A DNA stretch of 64,000 nucleotides from BMS3ABIN04 sp964553325. GTDB taxonomy: Bacteria > Bacteroidota > Ignavibacteria > Ignavibacteriales > Melioribacteraceae. The notes under the pieces are model-generated. The model was not told the origin of the DNA and did not search any database. It saw nothing but the letters and a program-made list of their open reading frames with translations. The DNA lies in NCBI GenBank assembly GCA_964553325.1, contig CAZKKI010000023.1, forward strand, positions 1 through 64,000. The letters run 5' to 3'. A program made the translations under genes and the position numbers. The stretch's first letter is position 1. Each line of letters begins with the position of its first letter. Below, piece after piece: positions 18,876 through 28,714 of this stretch.

Positions 18876-21491
18876 TTATTTATTATCGTCCGATACTTTC
18901 TTTTTCAATTCATTTAATTTGTTTAATGCTTCAATCGGGGTTAATTCGTTTATCGGAATATCCGAAATCTCTTTTCTCAACTCATCATCTTTAAATTCAA
19001 ACAAGTTTATCTGAATATCGTTTTCCTTTTTCATCTTTGCAAGTTTTGCCTTTTTTACTTCCGTCGGAGTTAATTCTTTACCTTCAAGGTTTTGCAGAAT
19101 TTCTTTTGCCCGTTTTGTAACCGGCAAGGGAAGCCCGGCCATTTGTCCGACTTGAATTCCGTAACTGTGATCGGCTCCGCCCGGTGTAACTTTGTGCAAG
19201 AAAATCACTTTATCGTCGTATTCTCTAACTTCAACTTTGAAATTTTTAATACGCGGGAATAACTCCGCCATTTCATTCAGTTCGTGGTAATGAGTTGCAA
19301 AAAGAGTTTTTGCTGCAACATCGGGGTTTTCGTGCAAATATTCGGTAATAGCCCAAGCAATCGAAATTCCGTCGAAAGTACTTGTACCGCGGCCTATTTC
19401 GTCCAATAAAATTAAGCTTTTCCGGGTTGTGTTGTTCAGAATGTTAGCCGCTTCTTGCATTTCGACGAGAAATGTGCTTTCTCCGGCGGAAATATTATCG
19501 CTGGCGCCAACCCGTGTAAAAATTTTATCGATTAATCCGAGCCGTGCTTCGCTTGCCGGAACGAAGGAACCTATTTGCGCCATGAGAACAATTAATCCCA
19601 CTTGCCTTAAATAAACGGATTTGCCCGCCATATTCGGACCGGTAAGTAAAATTATCTGAGTGTCGGAATTACTCATTTTGCAATCGTTCGGCGTGAACTT
19701 TTCGCCCGGCGGTAAAATCCTTTCTACAACGGGATGCCTGCCGTTTTTAATATCAATAACATCGGACGTGTCAATTTCCGGCTTCACGTAATTGTATTGA
19801 TCTGCACATTCGGCAAGCGAGTTATAGCAATCGAGCATAGCTATAAGTTTGGCATTTTCTTGTATTTCCTTGGCTTTCGATGCAATACGGTTTCTGATTT
19901 CGTCAAAAATTCTGAATTCCAAATCGTAAATTTTTTCTTCCGCATTAAGAATTTTATCTTCGTAGTCTTTCAATTCCGGTGTAATATACCTTTCGCTGTT
20001 CACTAAAGTTTGTTTGCGAATATAATTTTCCGGAACTTTGTCTTTATGTGCGTTGCTTATTTCGATGTAATAACCGAAAACTTTGTTGTAGCTTACTTTA
20101 AGGGAGGGAATGTTTGTTTTTTCCCGTTCGGTTTTTTGAAGGTTGGCAATCCAATTTTTCGCATTTTTGGAAAGATTGCGTAATTCGTCCAATTCTTCGC
20201 TGTAACCTTCGCGGATTACGTATCCGTCGTTAATATTTAACGGCGGGTCGTCGGTAATCGAAATTTCGATAAGTTCCACAACATCGTCCAAATCATTTAA
20301 TTTCTCCCTTATTACAGTAATTACATCGGAGCCGATTTGGTCGAGTATTTGTTTCAGCAAGGGAATTTTCTTAAGTGAACTTTTAAGATAATTCAATTCC
20401 CGCGGATTAATTCTACCGGTGCTGACTTTCGATATTAATCTTTCCAGATCGCCGATTTCTTTTAACTCCGCGTGTAAATTTTTTCTTACTACTTTATTTT
20501 CAAATAAACTGTTAACTCCTTCTTGCCTTTGCAAAATCGGTTCTAGTTTTATTAACGGAGCGGAAATCCATTTTTTGAGAAGCCTGCTTCCCATCGGAGT
20601 GTCGGTTTTATCCAAGATGGAAATAAGCGAACCTTCTCGCGAACCCTCTTGCATCGTGAAGGTGATTTCCAAATTCCGTTTGGTCGACCAATCCAAAATC
20701 ATATATTCGTGCGGGTTGTATCTTGCTATTTTTGTGATGTGCGAGAGGTTGGATTTTTGTGTTTCTTTCAAATAATTTAAAACCGCACCGACGGCAATAA
20801 TTCCGCTCGTCAAATTTTCGATTCCAAAGCCCTTTAATGTTTTAATATTAAACTGTGATGTTATTAAATCTTTGGCATAATCCTCGTTGTAAATCCAGTC
20901 GTCAACTTTCGTTACGTATGTTTTGGAATTTGCTCTTCTCAGAATATTTTCGAAAATGAATTTCTGTTTTTTCGGGATTAAGATTTCAGAAGGGTTAATT
21001 AATCCCAATTGACTTTCGAGCTCCGAACCCATTATCTCGTATACATAAAATTCACCCGTTGAAACGTCGATGAAGGAAATACCGGCAATATCTTTTTCGA
21101 TGTAAACTGACATCAAATAATTGTTTTTTGTGTGATCGAGAAGCTTGTCGGAAAAAGCCACACCCGGAGTAACAACTTCAACAACTTCACGTTTAACAAT
21201 TCCTTTGGCAAATTTCGGATTTTCAACTTGTTCGCAAACGGCAACCCTGTAGCCGGCTTTTACGAGTTTCGGTAAATACGTATCAAGCGCGTGATGAGGA
21301 AATCCGGCTAACGGAACTTCGCCGGCTTTCCCGTTTGCTCTTTTGGTAAGCGTAATCCCCAAAACTTTCGATGCGGTTTTGGCATCGTCTTCAAACGTTT
21401 CGAAAAAATCCCCGACCCTGAACAGCAAAATTGTATCCGGGTGTTCTTTCTTAATTTTAGCATATTGTGTCATTAACGGTGTAATGCTCAT
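18876..21491 (-). CDS. mutS: DNA mismatch repair protein MutS
   Basis: 871 residues from the ATG at 21491, which gives the family-typical start MSITPLMTQY. A TTG 30 bases upstream is in frame but gives an unusual leader and no ribosome site. The mismatch-reading motif GDFFETF lies near residue 31. The clamp and connector domains follow. The C-terminal ATPase has GPNMAGKS near 617-625, DEIGRGTSTFDG and FATHYHEL. MutS recognises mispaired bases and hands over to MutL, which is not in the window. It leads a minus-strand unit that continues into aromatic biosynthesis genes. Confidence 0.97.
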   Translation of the reverse strand: MSITPLMTQYAKIKKEHPDTILLFRVGDFFETFEDDAKTASKVLGITLTKRANGKAGEVPLAGFPHHALDTYLPKLVKAGYRVAVCEQVENPKFAKGIVKREVVEVVTPGVAFSDKLLDHTKNNYLMSVYIEKDIAGISFIDVSTGEFYVYEIMGSELESQLGLINPSEILIPKKQKFIFENILRRANSKTYVTKVDDWIYNEDYAKDLITSQFNIKTLKGFGIENLTSGIIAVGAVLNYLKETQKSNLSHITKIARYNPHEYMILDWSTKRNLEITFTMQEGSREGSLISILDKTDTPMGSRLLKKWISAPLIKLEPILQRQEGVNSLFENKVVRKNLHAELKEIGDLERLISKVSTGRINPRELNYLKSSLKKIPLLKQILDQIGSDVITVIREKLNDLDDVVELIEISITDDPPLNINDGYVIREGYSEELDELRNLSKNAKNWIANLQKTEREKTNIPSLKVSYNKVFGYYIEISNAHKDKVPENYIRKQTLVNSERYITPELKDYEDKILNAEEKIYDLEFRIFDEIRNRIASKAKEIQENAKLIAMLDCYNSLAECADQYNYVKPEIDTSDVIDIKNGRHPVVERILPPGEKFTPNDCKMSNSDTQIILLTGPNMAGKSVYLRQVGLIVLMAQIGSFVPASEARLGLIDKIFTRVGASDNISAGESTFLVEMQEAANILNNTTRKSLILLDEIGRGTSTFDGISIAWAITEYLHENPDVAAKTLFATHYHELNEMAELFPRIKNFKVEVREYDDKVIFLHKVTPGGADHSYGIQVGQMAGLPLPVTKRAKEILQNLEGKELTPTEVKKAKLAKMKKENDIQINLFEFKDDELRKEISDIPINELTPIEALNKLNELKKKVSDDNK

Positions 21492-21703
21492 CCTGCCATC
21501 GAAGTTTTGGTTGAGAAACAATTATTTTAAAAAAAGAAAAGTAACAAAAATAAACAAACAAAGTAAATTTTATCCTTGGCAACTAAATTAAATTTTTACG
21601 GGAAATAAAAATTACCGGCTGTTTATTATTGTTTTTTTATTTCCTTATTTTGTTACAATTGAATTTTAACAACTTGATTCTTTTTCAATATTGCGGAAAA
21701 AAT

Positions 21704-24700
21704 ATGAAAAACAGTACAATAAATAGATTTAACGGAAAGTTAAAATTCGAATTTCATATAGCAAAGCACATCAGAGAAAAATACCAACTCGAAGATGAAT
21801 ACTTTTCTATCACCGGCAATGTTGTTTTCGCCAATTTTGCGGCGGTCAGAAAATTTGTAAATAAAATTAATACCTTTAGAGACGAAAATACAAAGTTGAG
21901 GGTCGGTGAAGTTAATGCGGCCGGACTTATCGATGAAATTTATCATTATATTTTAAGAGAATACGAAACAAAGCAAAATCCGGGTGTTTTTAATAAAGCG
22001 TTGAATCGCCTTTTCCAACAATTCACCGAGGAAGAAATCGAGGAATTATTGCTCGATTTTGTTAAAACTTTTCCACCGCTGGACGTTTACAAAAATAGAT
22101 TGAGTGCACAGAAATATCTCGAGGAATCCACCGAAGGAAAACCGAACAAGGAAATTGCCCTTGAAGAGCTTATACTTTTGTATTTGTCGAATATTAATCC
22201 CGCTAACCGCAATTTGAAGGAATTTTTCGACGAGAATTATCTTGCAAAGAAAAAAACATATTCGGAAGCGATCACGAAACTCGACGAGTTTTTCAAAGAA
22301 GAAACTCCTTTCGGACCTGCCGGACAGTCGGTTCTCGAATTACTTAAAACGCCGATTCTGACTCATCCGGAAAGTTTGTGGGAACAATTGCGTTATTTGC
22401 AATCGCACTGGAAACCCTTTTTGGGCAATTTGATGATTAGAAAGATTTTGCAGAGTCAAGATCTTATGAAAGAAGATGTTGTGATTAATTTTAATCAATT
22501 TGATGCCGGGGGAGTTCCCGGAACACCGCCGACGATTATTCCGCAGTATAAACCCGAGACGATTGAAGAGGAATATGAAAAATTCACTTTGGGAAAATCG
22601 CATTATAAATTTGCGCTCGATGTATTACACGAATACGAAGAACCCGAAAAATTCACACCGGATTTGAATTGGATGCCGAACGTTATAATGATTGCAAAAA
22701 ATACTTATGTATGGCTCGATCAACTTTCGAAAAAGTACGGAAAGGAAATAAAAAGACTCGATCAAATACCCGATGAAGAACTCGAACAATTGAGAAAGTG
22801 GAATATAAACGGACTTTGGTTAATCGGAATTTGGGAAAGAAGTCCAGCATCAAAAAAAATCAAGCATTTAATGGGAAATATCGACGCCGTTGCATCGGCA
22901 TATTCATTGTACGATTATGTAATCGCCGAAGATTTGGGAGGCGAAGAAGCATATCAAAATTTTAATAAACGGGCAAAGCGGAAAGGAATTCGGTTGGCCA
23001 GCGATATGGTTCCGAATCACACCGGTATTTATTCGAAATGGATTGTTGAACATCCCGAGTATTTTATTCAATCGAAAGAACCGCCTTTTCCCAACTACAA
23101 ATTTACGAGAGAAAATTTATCGGACGATCCGCGAATACAAATTAGAATTGAGGACAGTTATTATAAGCGAACGGATGCGGCGGTTGTTTTTCAAAGGATT
23201 GATAATGCTACCGGAGAAATAAGATACATTTATCACGGAAACGACGGAACAAATATGCCGTGGAACGATACCGCTCAACTCGATATGCTGAAAGCCGAAG
23301 TACGTGAAGCTGTTATAGAAAAGATTTTCGAAGTGGCGCGTAAGTTTTCAATAATTCGTTTCGATGCGGCGATGACTCTGACGAAAAAACATTTTGCCCG
23401 GCTTTGGTATCCCGAACCCGGAACAGGTGGAGATATTCCTTCCCGTGCCGACTATGCCATGACGAAAGAGGAATTCGATTCGTATTTCCCGAAAGAGTTC
23501 TGGCGCGAGGTGGTCGACCGAATAAACGATGAAATGCCCGATACACTTTTGCTTGCCGAAGCATTTTGGTTGATGGAAGGTTATTTCGTTAGAACATTGG
23601 GGATGCACAGAGTTTATAACAGCGCTTTTATGAATATGCTGAAGAACGAAGAAAATTACAAATACAAAAAACTTATCACCAACACACTCGAGTTCGAACC
23701 TGAAATACTCAAGCGGTATGTTAATTTTATGAGCAATCCCAATGAAGAAACAGCAATAAACCAATTCGGCTCTTCCGATAAATATTTTGGCGTTGCTACA
23801 TTGATGGTAACTTTGCCCGGCTTACCGATGTTTGCCCACGGTCAAATTGAAGGCTATACGGAAAAATACGGAATGGAGTATAAACGGGCTTACTACCGCG
23901 AAACCCCGAATGATTACTTGGTAAAAAGACACGAAAGGGAAATTTTTACTTTAATGGAAAAAAGATATGTCTTCAGCGAAGTGGAAAATTTTTGGTATTT
24001 CGAGTTTACCGACAAACGGGGAAGAACTCTGGATAATGTTTTTGCCTATTTTAACAGCTTCGGTAATGAAAAGGCTCTTGTTTTTTACAATAATCATTTC
24101 AGTACAGTAAGCGGAAAAATTTATCATTCAACTCCGAAAGTTGTCAAAGGAAAAGGAGACAAGAAAAAATTACGACGTAAAACGGTTACCGACCTGTTAA
24201 ACATTAAACCGGAAAAGAAATATTATTACGTTTACCGGGATCACAATTCGAAATTGTTTTATTTGAAATCCGGAAGGGAGATTTTGGAACACGGATTCGA
24301 AATCGATTTGCGTGGATTTGAGTACAGGGTTTTCTGGGAGTTTAAAGAAGTTTACGACGATACCGGCGAATACGAAAGATTGGCGGAATCGTTAAAAGGC
24401 AAAGGCGTTCCGAATATCGAATTTGCTTTGCACGAAATTAATTTGGAACCGATTCATCACGCATTCGAAAATATTTTTGCCGGACATTCATTCGATAAAT
24501 TTGTGGAAAATCTTGTCGAAACCGGTCAAGCGGATAAAACGGAAGATCAAAACATAAAATTTCTGAAAAATAAATTCTATCTGCTTCTTAAATCGATTAA
24601 TGATTACTATAAAACCGCCACGGATTTAAAACCGTACGTTAGGGATTTCGAGCATTGTTTGCGGGGGCTTCGGCTTGTTAATCCTTTGATAAGAAAGGAA

Positions 24701-25492
24701 TCCGTAATTAAACGTAAAATTAGATTGGTAAATTTGCCGAAAGCGATTGTAATATCCCGCCATGCGAACTATTACGAAAATGCAATCATTTTATTAATGT
24801 TTTTGATTATTAAAAAAATCAAAACATTTCTTTCGGATGTATTAAAGAAAGACGAAACCGAATACGAAAAACTTTTGCTCGGTAAACCCGTTAAAAATTT
24901 GTTGGGGCGCTTGGGCAAAGGGGAAAACGAAATTTTCAGAGATATACTTTTGCTTAACATTTTACTTAGATATAATTCCGATTTATTCGATGTTGAAAAA
25001 CTTTATGACGAAATTTCATTAAAGAGCAGCATTGCGAAAGAAAGAAAAATGTGGCAGCAAACCAAGGGCAAACTGATACTGAAAATTTTGGATGACGAAG
25101 ATGTTCGAAAATTTATTAACGTGAACGAATACGAAGGAATAGTATATTACAGTAAAGAAAGATTTGAAGAATTATTGAATTGGATGTTTTCGGTTACTAT
25201 TTGCACTTACAGCATTAAAAAAGAAAACGAACTTACTAAAATGAAAATAACCGACCATTCTAAAAAGGAGATAGAAAAGATTTCCCCATTGGAACTTAGA
25301 ATGATTTTACTTTTTGCCAAATCGTATTATTTGTATGATTTTCTGAAGCAAGCTTCGATAACTTCAAAATACAAACTAAACGAATTAAAAGAAAAAGTGA
25401 AATATGTCGGTTCAACGAAATCAAACGGTAAAAAGAAACCGAAAAGTAGCAAGGGTGTAAAGCAGGGGAAACGAAGAAAATCGAAAAAATAA
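21704..25492 (+). CDS. Very large GH13-like (alpha-amylase family) protein with altered region IV
   Basis: 1262 residues from the ATG at 21704; an upstream in-frame ATG at 21629 adds a hydrophobic leader that I consider unlikely. No signal peptide follows from the chosen start, so it is probably cytoplasmic. A 300-residue N-terminal region precedes the barrel. Region I is DMVPNH (D434-H439). Region II is IIRFDAAM with nucleophile Asp554. Region III is LLAEAFW with Glu619. At region IV, where NHD is expected, the sequence is N678-P679-N680, so the transition-state Asp is Asn. WNDTAQLD and LPGLPMFAHGQIEG are otherwise amylase-like. About 400 helical residues follow the barrel, ending in a Lys-rich tail. 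The substrate is presumably an alpha-glucan, but activity is uncertain. Confidence 0.82.
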   Translation: MKNSTINRFNGKLKFEFHIAKHIREKYQLEDEYFSITGNVVFANFAAVRKFVNKINTFRDENTKLRVGEVNAAGLIDEIYHYILREYETKQNPGVFNKALNRLFQQFTEEEIEELLLDFVKTFPPLDVYKNRLSAQKYLEESTEGKPNKEIALEELILLYLSNINPANRNLKEFFDENYLAKKKTYSEAITKLDEFFKEETPFGPAGQSVLELLKTPILTHPESLWEQLRYLQSHWKPFLGNLMIRKILQSQDLMKEDVVINFNQFDAGGVPGTPPTIIPQYKPETIEEEYEKFTLGKSHYKFALDVLHEYEEPEKFTPDLNWMPNVIMIAKNTYVWLDQLSKKYGKEIKRLDQIPDEELEQLRKWNINGLWLIGIWERSPASKKIKHLMGNIDAVASAYSLYDYVIAEDLGGEEAYQNFNKRAKRKGIRLASDMVPNHTGIYSKWIVEHPEYFIQSKEPPFPNYKFTRENLSDDPRIQIRIEDSYYKRTDAAVVFQRIDNATGEIRYIYHGNDGTNMPWNDTAQLDMLKAEVREAVIEKIFEVARKFSIIRFDAAMTLTKKHFARLWYPEPGTGGDIPSRADYAMTKEEFDSYFPKEFWREVVDRINDEMPDTLLLAEAFWLMEGYFVRTLGMHRVYNSAFMNMLKNEENYKYKKLITNTLEFEPEILKRYVNFMSNPNEETAINQFGSSDKYFGVATLMVTLPGLPMFAHGQIEGYTEKYGMEYKRAYYRETPNDYLVKRHEREIFTLMEKRYVFSEVENFWYFEFTDKRGRTLDNVFAYFNSFGNEKALVFYNNHFSTVSGKIYHSTPKVVKGKGDKKKLRRKTVTDLLNIKPEKKYYYVYRDHNSKLFYLKSGREILEHGFEIDLRGFEYRVFWEFKEVYDDTGEYERLAESLKGKGVPNIEFALHEINLEPIHHAFENIFAGHSFDKFVENLVETGQADKTEDQNIKFLKNKFYLLLKSINDYYKTATDLKPYVRDFEHCLRGLRLVNPLIRKESVIKRKIRLVNLPKAIVISRHANYYENAIILLMFLIIKKIKTFLSDVLKKDETEYEKLLLGKPVKNLLGRLGKGENEIFRDILLLNILLRYNSDLFDVEKLYDEISLKSSIAKERKMWQQTKGKLILKILDDEDVRKFINVNEYEGIVYYSKERFEELLNWMFSVTICTYSIKKENELTKMKITDHSKKEIEKISPLELRMILLFAKSYYLYDFLKQASITSKYKLNELKEKVKYVGSTKSNGKKKPKSSKGVKQGKRRKSKK

Positions 25493-25602
25493 TTATTTAA
25501 GGTAAAATAAAAATTCCGGTTTGCGTATAATAGGATAAAATCATCTTAAAATTTTTTAAATTCTTTTTCTTTTTGAACTGTTTTTTTTATTTTATGGATG
25601 TC

Positions 25603-25640
25603 AACTTTCTAAAATTAAATACCGGTTTATGTTGAAAGTT
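25603..25640. promoter_or_regulatory. Inverted repeat in the leader region of the pnt operon
   Basis: AACTTTC at 25603-25609 is matched by GAAAGTT at 25634-25640 with 24 bases between. The 255-base gap 25493-25747 is otherwise AT-rich and shows no gene, tRNA or known riboswitch. The repeat could be an operator or an RNA stem; no T-run follows it, so it is not an intrinsic terminator for the upstream gene. Confidence 0.25.
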
Positions 25641-25747
25641 AAAATCATATCTCACTTCTGCCACATCAAAGAAATTTGCACTTTATATCAATTTCAGAAA
25701 ACACCGACATATAAAAATTCTAACAATAAAACGACAGGAGACGCATA

Positions 25748-26890
25748 GTGATTATTTCAGTTCCCAAAGAAATAATGGAAGGTGAAAATCGTGTTGCCGT
25801 TACTCCGGATGTTGCCGGAAAGCTTATCAAGAAAGGATTTGAAGTACAAGTGGAAACTAATGCCGGACTCAATGCCGGATTTACGGACGAAGATTACGTA
25901 AATGCCGGTGCGAAGGTATTGAACGATGTTCAAGCGCTTTACTCGAATGCGGATATCGTGTTGAAAGTACAACGTCCGATGGAACATCCCTCAGCCGGTA
26001 AACACGAAATCGACTTGATGAAAAGCGGAACCATGCTTATCACTTTTATGTACGCTTTACATTACCCGCAAGTTGCAAAGCAATGTGCGGAGAAAGGAAT
26101 CAACGTTATTTCAATGGATATGATTCCCCGAACTACTTTGGCGCAAAAGATGGATGCTCTCAGTTCTCAAGCGAATATTGCCGGATACAAATCGGTAATT
26201 ATGACGGCAAACGTACTCGGTAAAATTTTCCCGTTGATGATGACCGCTGCCGGTACGATTCAGCCCGCAAAAGTTGTAATTATGGGCGCCGGTGTTGCCG
26301 GTTTGCAAGCACTTGGTACTGCAAGGCGATTGGGGGCAATAGTGGAAGTTTCGGATATTCGTCCGCAAGTTAAAGAGGAAGTTCAAAGTTTGGGCGGTAG
26401 ATTTATTGAAGTGGAAACGGATGAAGATATGCAAGACGAAGGCGGATATGCAAAAGAAGCTTCCGAGGAATTTTTAAGAAAACAGAAAGAATTGATTTTC
26501 AAACACATAACTCAAGCCGATATTGTTATTACAACCGCGTTGGTACCCGGTAAAAAAGCTCCGGTTTTGGTTACCGAAGAAATGGTTAAGAATATGCGAC
26601 CCGGTTCCGTCGTTTTGGATATGGCTGTCGAATTCGGCGGGAATTGTGAATTGAGCGAAAAAGGGAAAACGGTTAAAAAATATAACGTTACTATTATCGG
26701 TGAACCGAATCTCCCGAGTTTGGTACCGACAAATGCAAGTGAAATGTATGCTAAAAACCTGCTTGCTCTCTTGGAACATATATCTAAAGAAGGAAAAATG
26801 GAATTGGATTTGGAAGACGAAATTGTAAAAGGTTCGCTAATTTGTCATAACAACCAAGTTATAAACGAAAGAATTAAAAATTTACTTTAA
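25748..26890 (+). CDS. pntAA: NAD(P) transhydrogenase, subunit alpha part 1 (domain I)
   Basis: 380 residues, GTG start with a clear ACAGGAGA ribosome site. It is the soluble NAD(H)-binding domain I of the proton-translocating transhydrogenase, which couples hydride transfer from NADH to NADP to the proton gradient. The start IISVPKEIMEGENRVAVTP is the alanine-dehydrogenase/transhydrogenase N-terminal domain. The Rossmann segment MGAGVAGLQALGTARRLGA lies near residues 178-196, and the mobile-loop region with KLITE-like features (PVLVTEEMV) follows. The split into three polypeptides (alpha1, alpha2, beta) is common in this lineage. The 255-base upstream region is described separately. Confidence 0.95.
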   Translation: MIISVPKEIMEGENRVAVTPDVAGKLIKKGFEVQVETNAGLNAGFTDEDYVNAGAKVLNDVQALYSNADIVLKVQRPMEHPSAGKHEIDLMKSGTMLITFMYALHYPQVAKQCAEKGINVISMDMIPRTTLAQKMDALSSQANIAGYKSVIMTANVLGKIFPLMMTAAGTIQPAKVVIMGAGVAGLQALGTARRLGAIVEVSDIRPQVKEEVQSLGGRFIEVETDEDMQDEGGYAKEASEEFLRKQKELIFKHITQADIVITTALVPGKKAPVLVTEEMVKNMRPGSVVLDMAVEFGGNCELSEKGKTVKKYNVTIIGEPNLPSLVPTNASEMYAKNLLALLEHISKEGKMELDLEDEIVKGSLICHNNQVINERIKNLL

Positions 26891-26913
26891 TGAAAATTTA
26901 ATAAGAGGAAATT

Positions 26914-27198
26914 ATGGAAGCACACGAATTGATAATGCTAATTTACGTTTTCGTATTGGCAATATTCGTCGGGTTCGAATTAATTACAAAAGTACCGCCG
27001 ACGTTGCACACGCCGTTGATGTCCGGTTCAAACGCAATTTCCGGCATTACAATTGTCGGTGCATTGCTTAGTGCCGGTCTCGAAGAATTTACGATTAGCA
27101 CAATACTCGGTTTGATTGCCTTAATCTTTGCAACAATAAATGTTGTCGGCGGATATTTGGTAACCGACAGAATGTTAAAAATGTTCAAAAAGAAGTGA
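26914..27198 (+). CDS. pntAB: NAD(P) transhydrogenase, subunit alpha part 2 (membrane)
   Basis: 94 residues with three hydrophobic segments. It supplies the first part of the membrane domain II. The segment HTPLMSGSNAISGI is diagnostic for this family. It is 23 bases after pntAA and 9 before pntB, with an AAGAGGAAA ribosome site. Complete and ordinary. Confidence 0.95.
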   Translation: MEAHELIMLIYVFVLAIFVGFELITKVPPTLHTPLMSGSNAISGITIVGALLSAGLEEFTISTILGLIALIFATINVVGGYLVTDRMLKMFKKK

Positions 27199-27207
27199 GA
27201 GTGAATT

Positions 27208-28605
27208 ATGCAAACAATAACCTATATAGTTTATCTGATTGCTTCTATATTATTTATTTTCGGAATTAAGAAGCTGGGTTCTCCCAAAACAGCGCGACAA
27301 GGTAACATGCTCTCTTCTTTGGGTATGTTTTTGGCTGTCGTAGTTACATTATTCGATCAAAGAGTTTTAACATTCGAGTATATAATTATCGGCATTGTTG
27401 TTGGCGCCGCAATCGGTGCCGCGATGGCGATTAAAGTTCCGATGACGGGTATGCCGCAAATGGTCGGTTTGCTTAACGGTTTTGGCGGTGGTGCTTCGAT
27501 GTTGGTAGCTTTTGCGGAATATTATCATATTTTAAACACAACGGGACCTGTAATAGAAGTAGCGACTTCGGTAACAATTGTACTTTCGGTATTAATTGGC
27601 GCCGTTACTTTTACCGGTTCGTTAATTGCTTTTGGTAAGTTGCAAGGAATAGTTACCGGAAAAGTGGTTAAATATCCCGGGCAACATCCGCTTAACGCAT
27701 TATTGCTTTTGGCGGTGTTGGTTGCGGGAATTATGGTAATCTTGGATCCTTCTGAAACCGATCTATTAATCGGTATTGCTGTCGTTTCATTAATCCTGGG
27801 TGTGTTACTCGTTTTGCCGATAGGCGGAGCGGATATGCCCGTTGCAATTTCGCTGCTTAATTCTTATTCGGGAATTGCGGCTTCGATGACCGGTTTCGTT
27901 TTGCAAAATAACATGTTGATTATTGCCGGTGCGTTGGTAGGTGCTTCGGGAATTATATTGACAATTATAATGTGCAAGGGAATGAACCGATCGTTAATGA
28001 ATGTTGTGCTTGGCGGTTGGGAAACCGCAGGACAAGGCGGTGCGGCTCCGGCTGCCGGCGGTGAAGTAAAAGGCGATGTTAAATCCGTTGACGCCGAAGA
28101 AGCTGCAATGATTTTCGATGCGGCGCAAAGCGTTATTATCGTGCCGGGTTACGGCATGGCCGTTGCTCAAGCTCAACACGCAGTAAGGGATTTAATGAAT
28201 GTTCTCGAAAGTAAAGGTATTAACGTCCGATTTGCAATTCATCCGGTTGCGGGTAGAATGCCCGGACATATGAACGTTTTGCTCGCGGAAGCTCAAGTTC
28301 CTTACGATAAACTCTTCGCAATGGAAGACATTAACGACGATTTCCCGAATACCGACGTAGTGTTCGTAGTTGGAGCAAACGATGTTGTAAATCCTGCCGC
28401 CCGAAAAGATCCGAGTAGTCCGATTTATGGAATGCCGATTCTTAACGTCGATTATGCGAAAACCGTTATAGTTAACAAACGCTCGCTTAACGTTGGCTAT
28501 GCGGGAATTAATAATGAATTGTTCTTCTATCCGAATACTTTAATGTATTTCGGCGACGCGAAAGAAGCAATTACGAAATTGGTTAATGAATTAAAAGAAT
28601 TGTAG
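27208..28605 (+). CDS. pntB: NAD(P) transhydrogenase, subunit beta
   Basis: 465 residues. The N-terminal half (about 1-270) holds eight or nine membrane segments of the proton channel. A flexible Gly/Ala linker (GQGGAAPAAGGEVKG) follows. Residues about 295-465 form the NADP(H)-binding domain III with VPGYGMAVAQAQ, HPVAGRMPGHMNVLLAEA and VVGANDVVNPAA. Together with the two alpha parts it makes a complete enzyme that supplies NADPH at the expense of the proton gradient. The operon ends with a strong intrinsic terminator. Confidence 0.96.
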   Translation: MQTITYIVYLIASILFIFGIKKLGSPKTARQGNMLSSLGMFLAVVVTLFDQRVLTFEYIIIGIVVGAAIGAAMAIKVPMTGMPQMVGLLNGFGGGASMLVAFAEYYHILNTTGPVIEVATSVTIVLSVLIGAVTFTGSLIAFGKLQGIVTGKVVKYPGQHPLNALLLLAVLVAGIMVILDPSETDLLIGIAVVSLILGVLLVLPIGGADMPVAISLLNSYSGIAASMTGFVLQNNMLIIAGALVGASGIILTIIMCKGMNRSLMNVVLGGWETAGQGGAAPAAGGEVKGDVKSVDAEEAAMIFDAAQSVIIVPGYGMAVAQAQHAVRDLMNVLESKGINVRFAIHPVAGRMPGHMNVLLAEAQVPYDKLFAMEDINDDFPNTDVVFVVGANDVVNPAARKDPSSPIYGMPILNVDYAKTVIVNKRSLNVGYAGINNELFFYPNTLMYFGDAKEAITKLVNELKEL

Positions 28606-28632
28606 CTTTAACCGGGTACCGGATTTTAGACG

Positions 28633-28658
28633 AGCTGCCTTTTTTAGGCAGCTTTTTT
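28633..28658 (+). terminator. Intrinsic terminator of the pnt operon
   Basis: A perfect stem AGCTGCC / GGCAGCT with a short T-rich loop is followed by six Ts. It sits 28 bases after the pntB stop and before the hexosaminidase gene. Confidence 0.88.
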
Positions 28659-28714
28659 ATATATTTTCACTCGATTTCCTCCGAAAGCGGTTTATTAAAA
28701 AAACACGGTAAGGC

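Noticed and set aside
23313..23764. Minus-strand open frames within the GH13-like gene
   Set aside because: They are antisense to the conserved catalytic barrel and have no family features.
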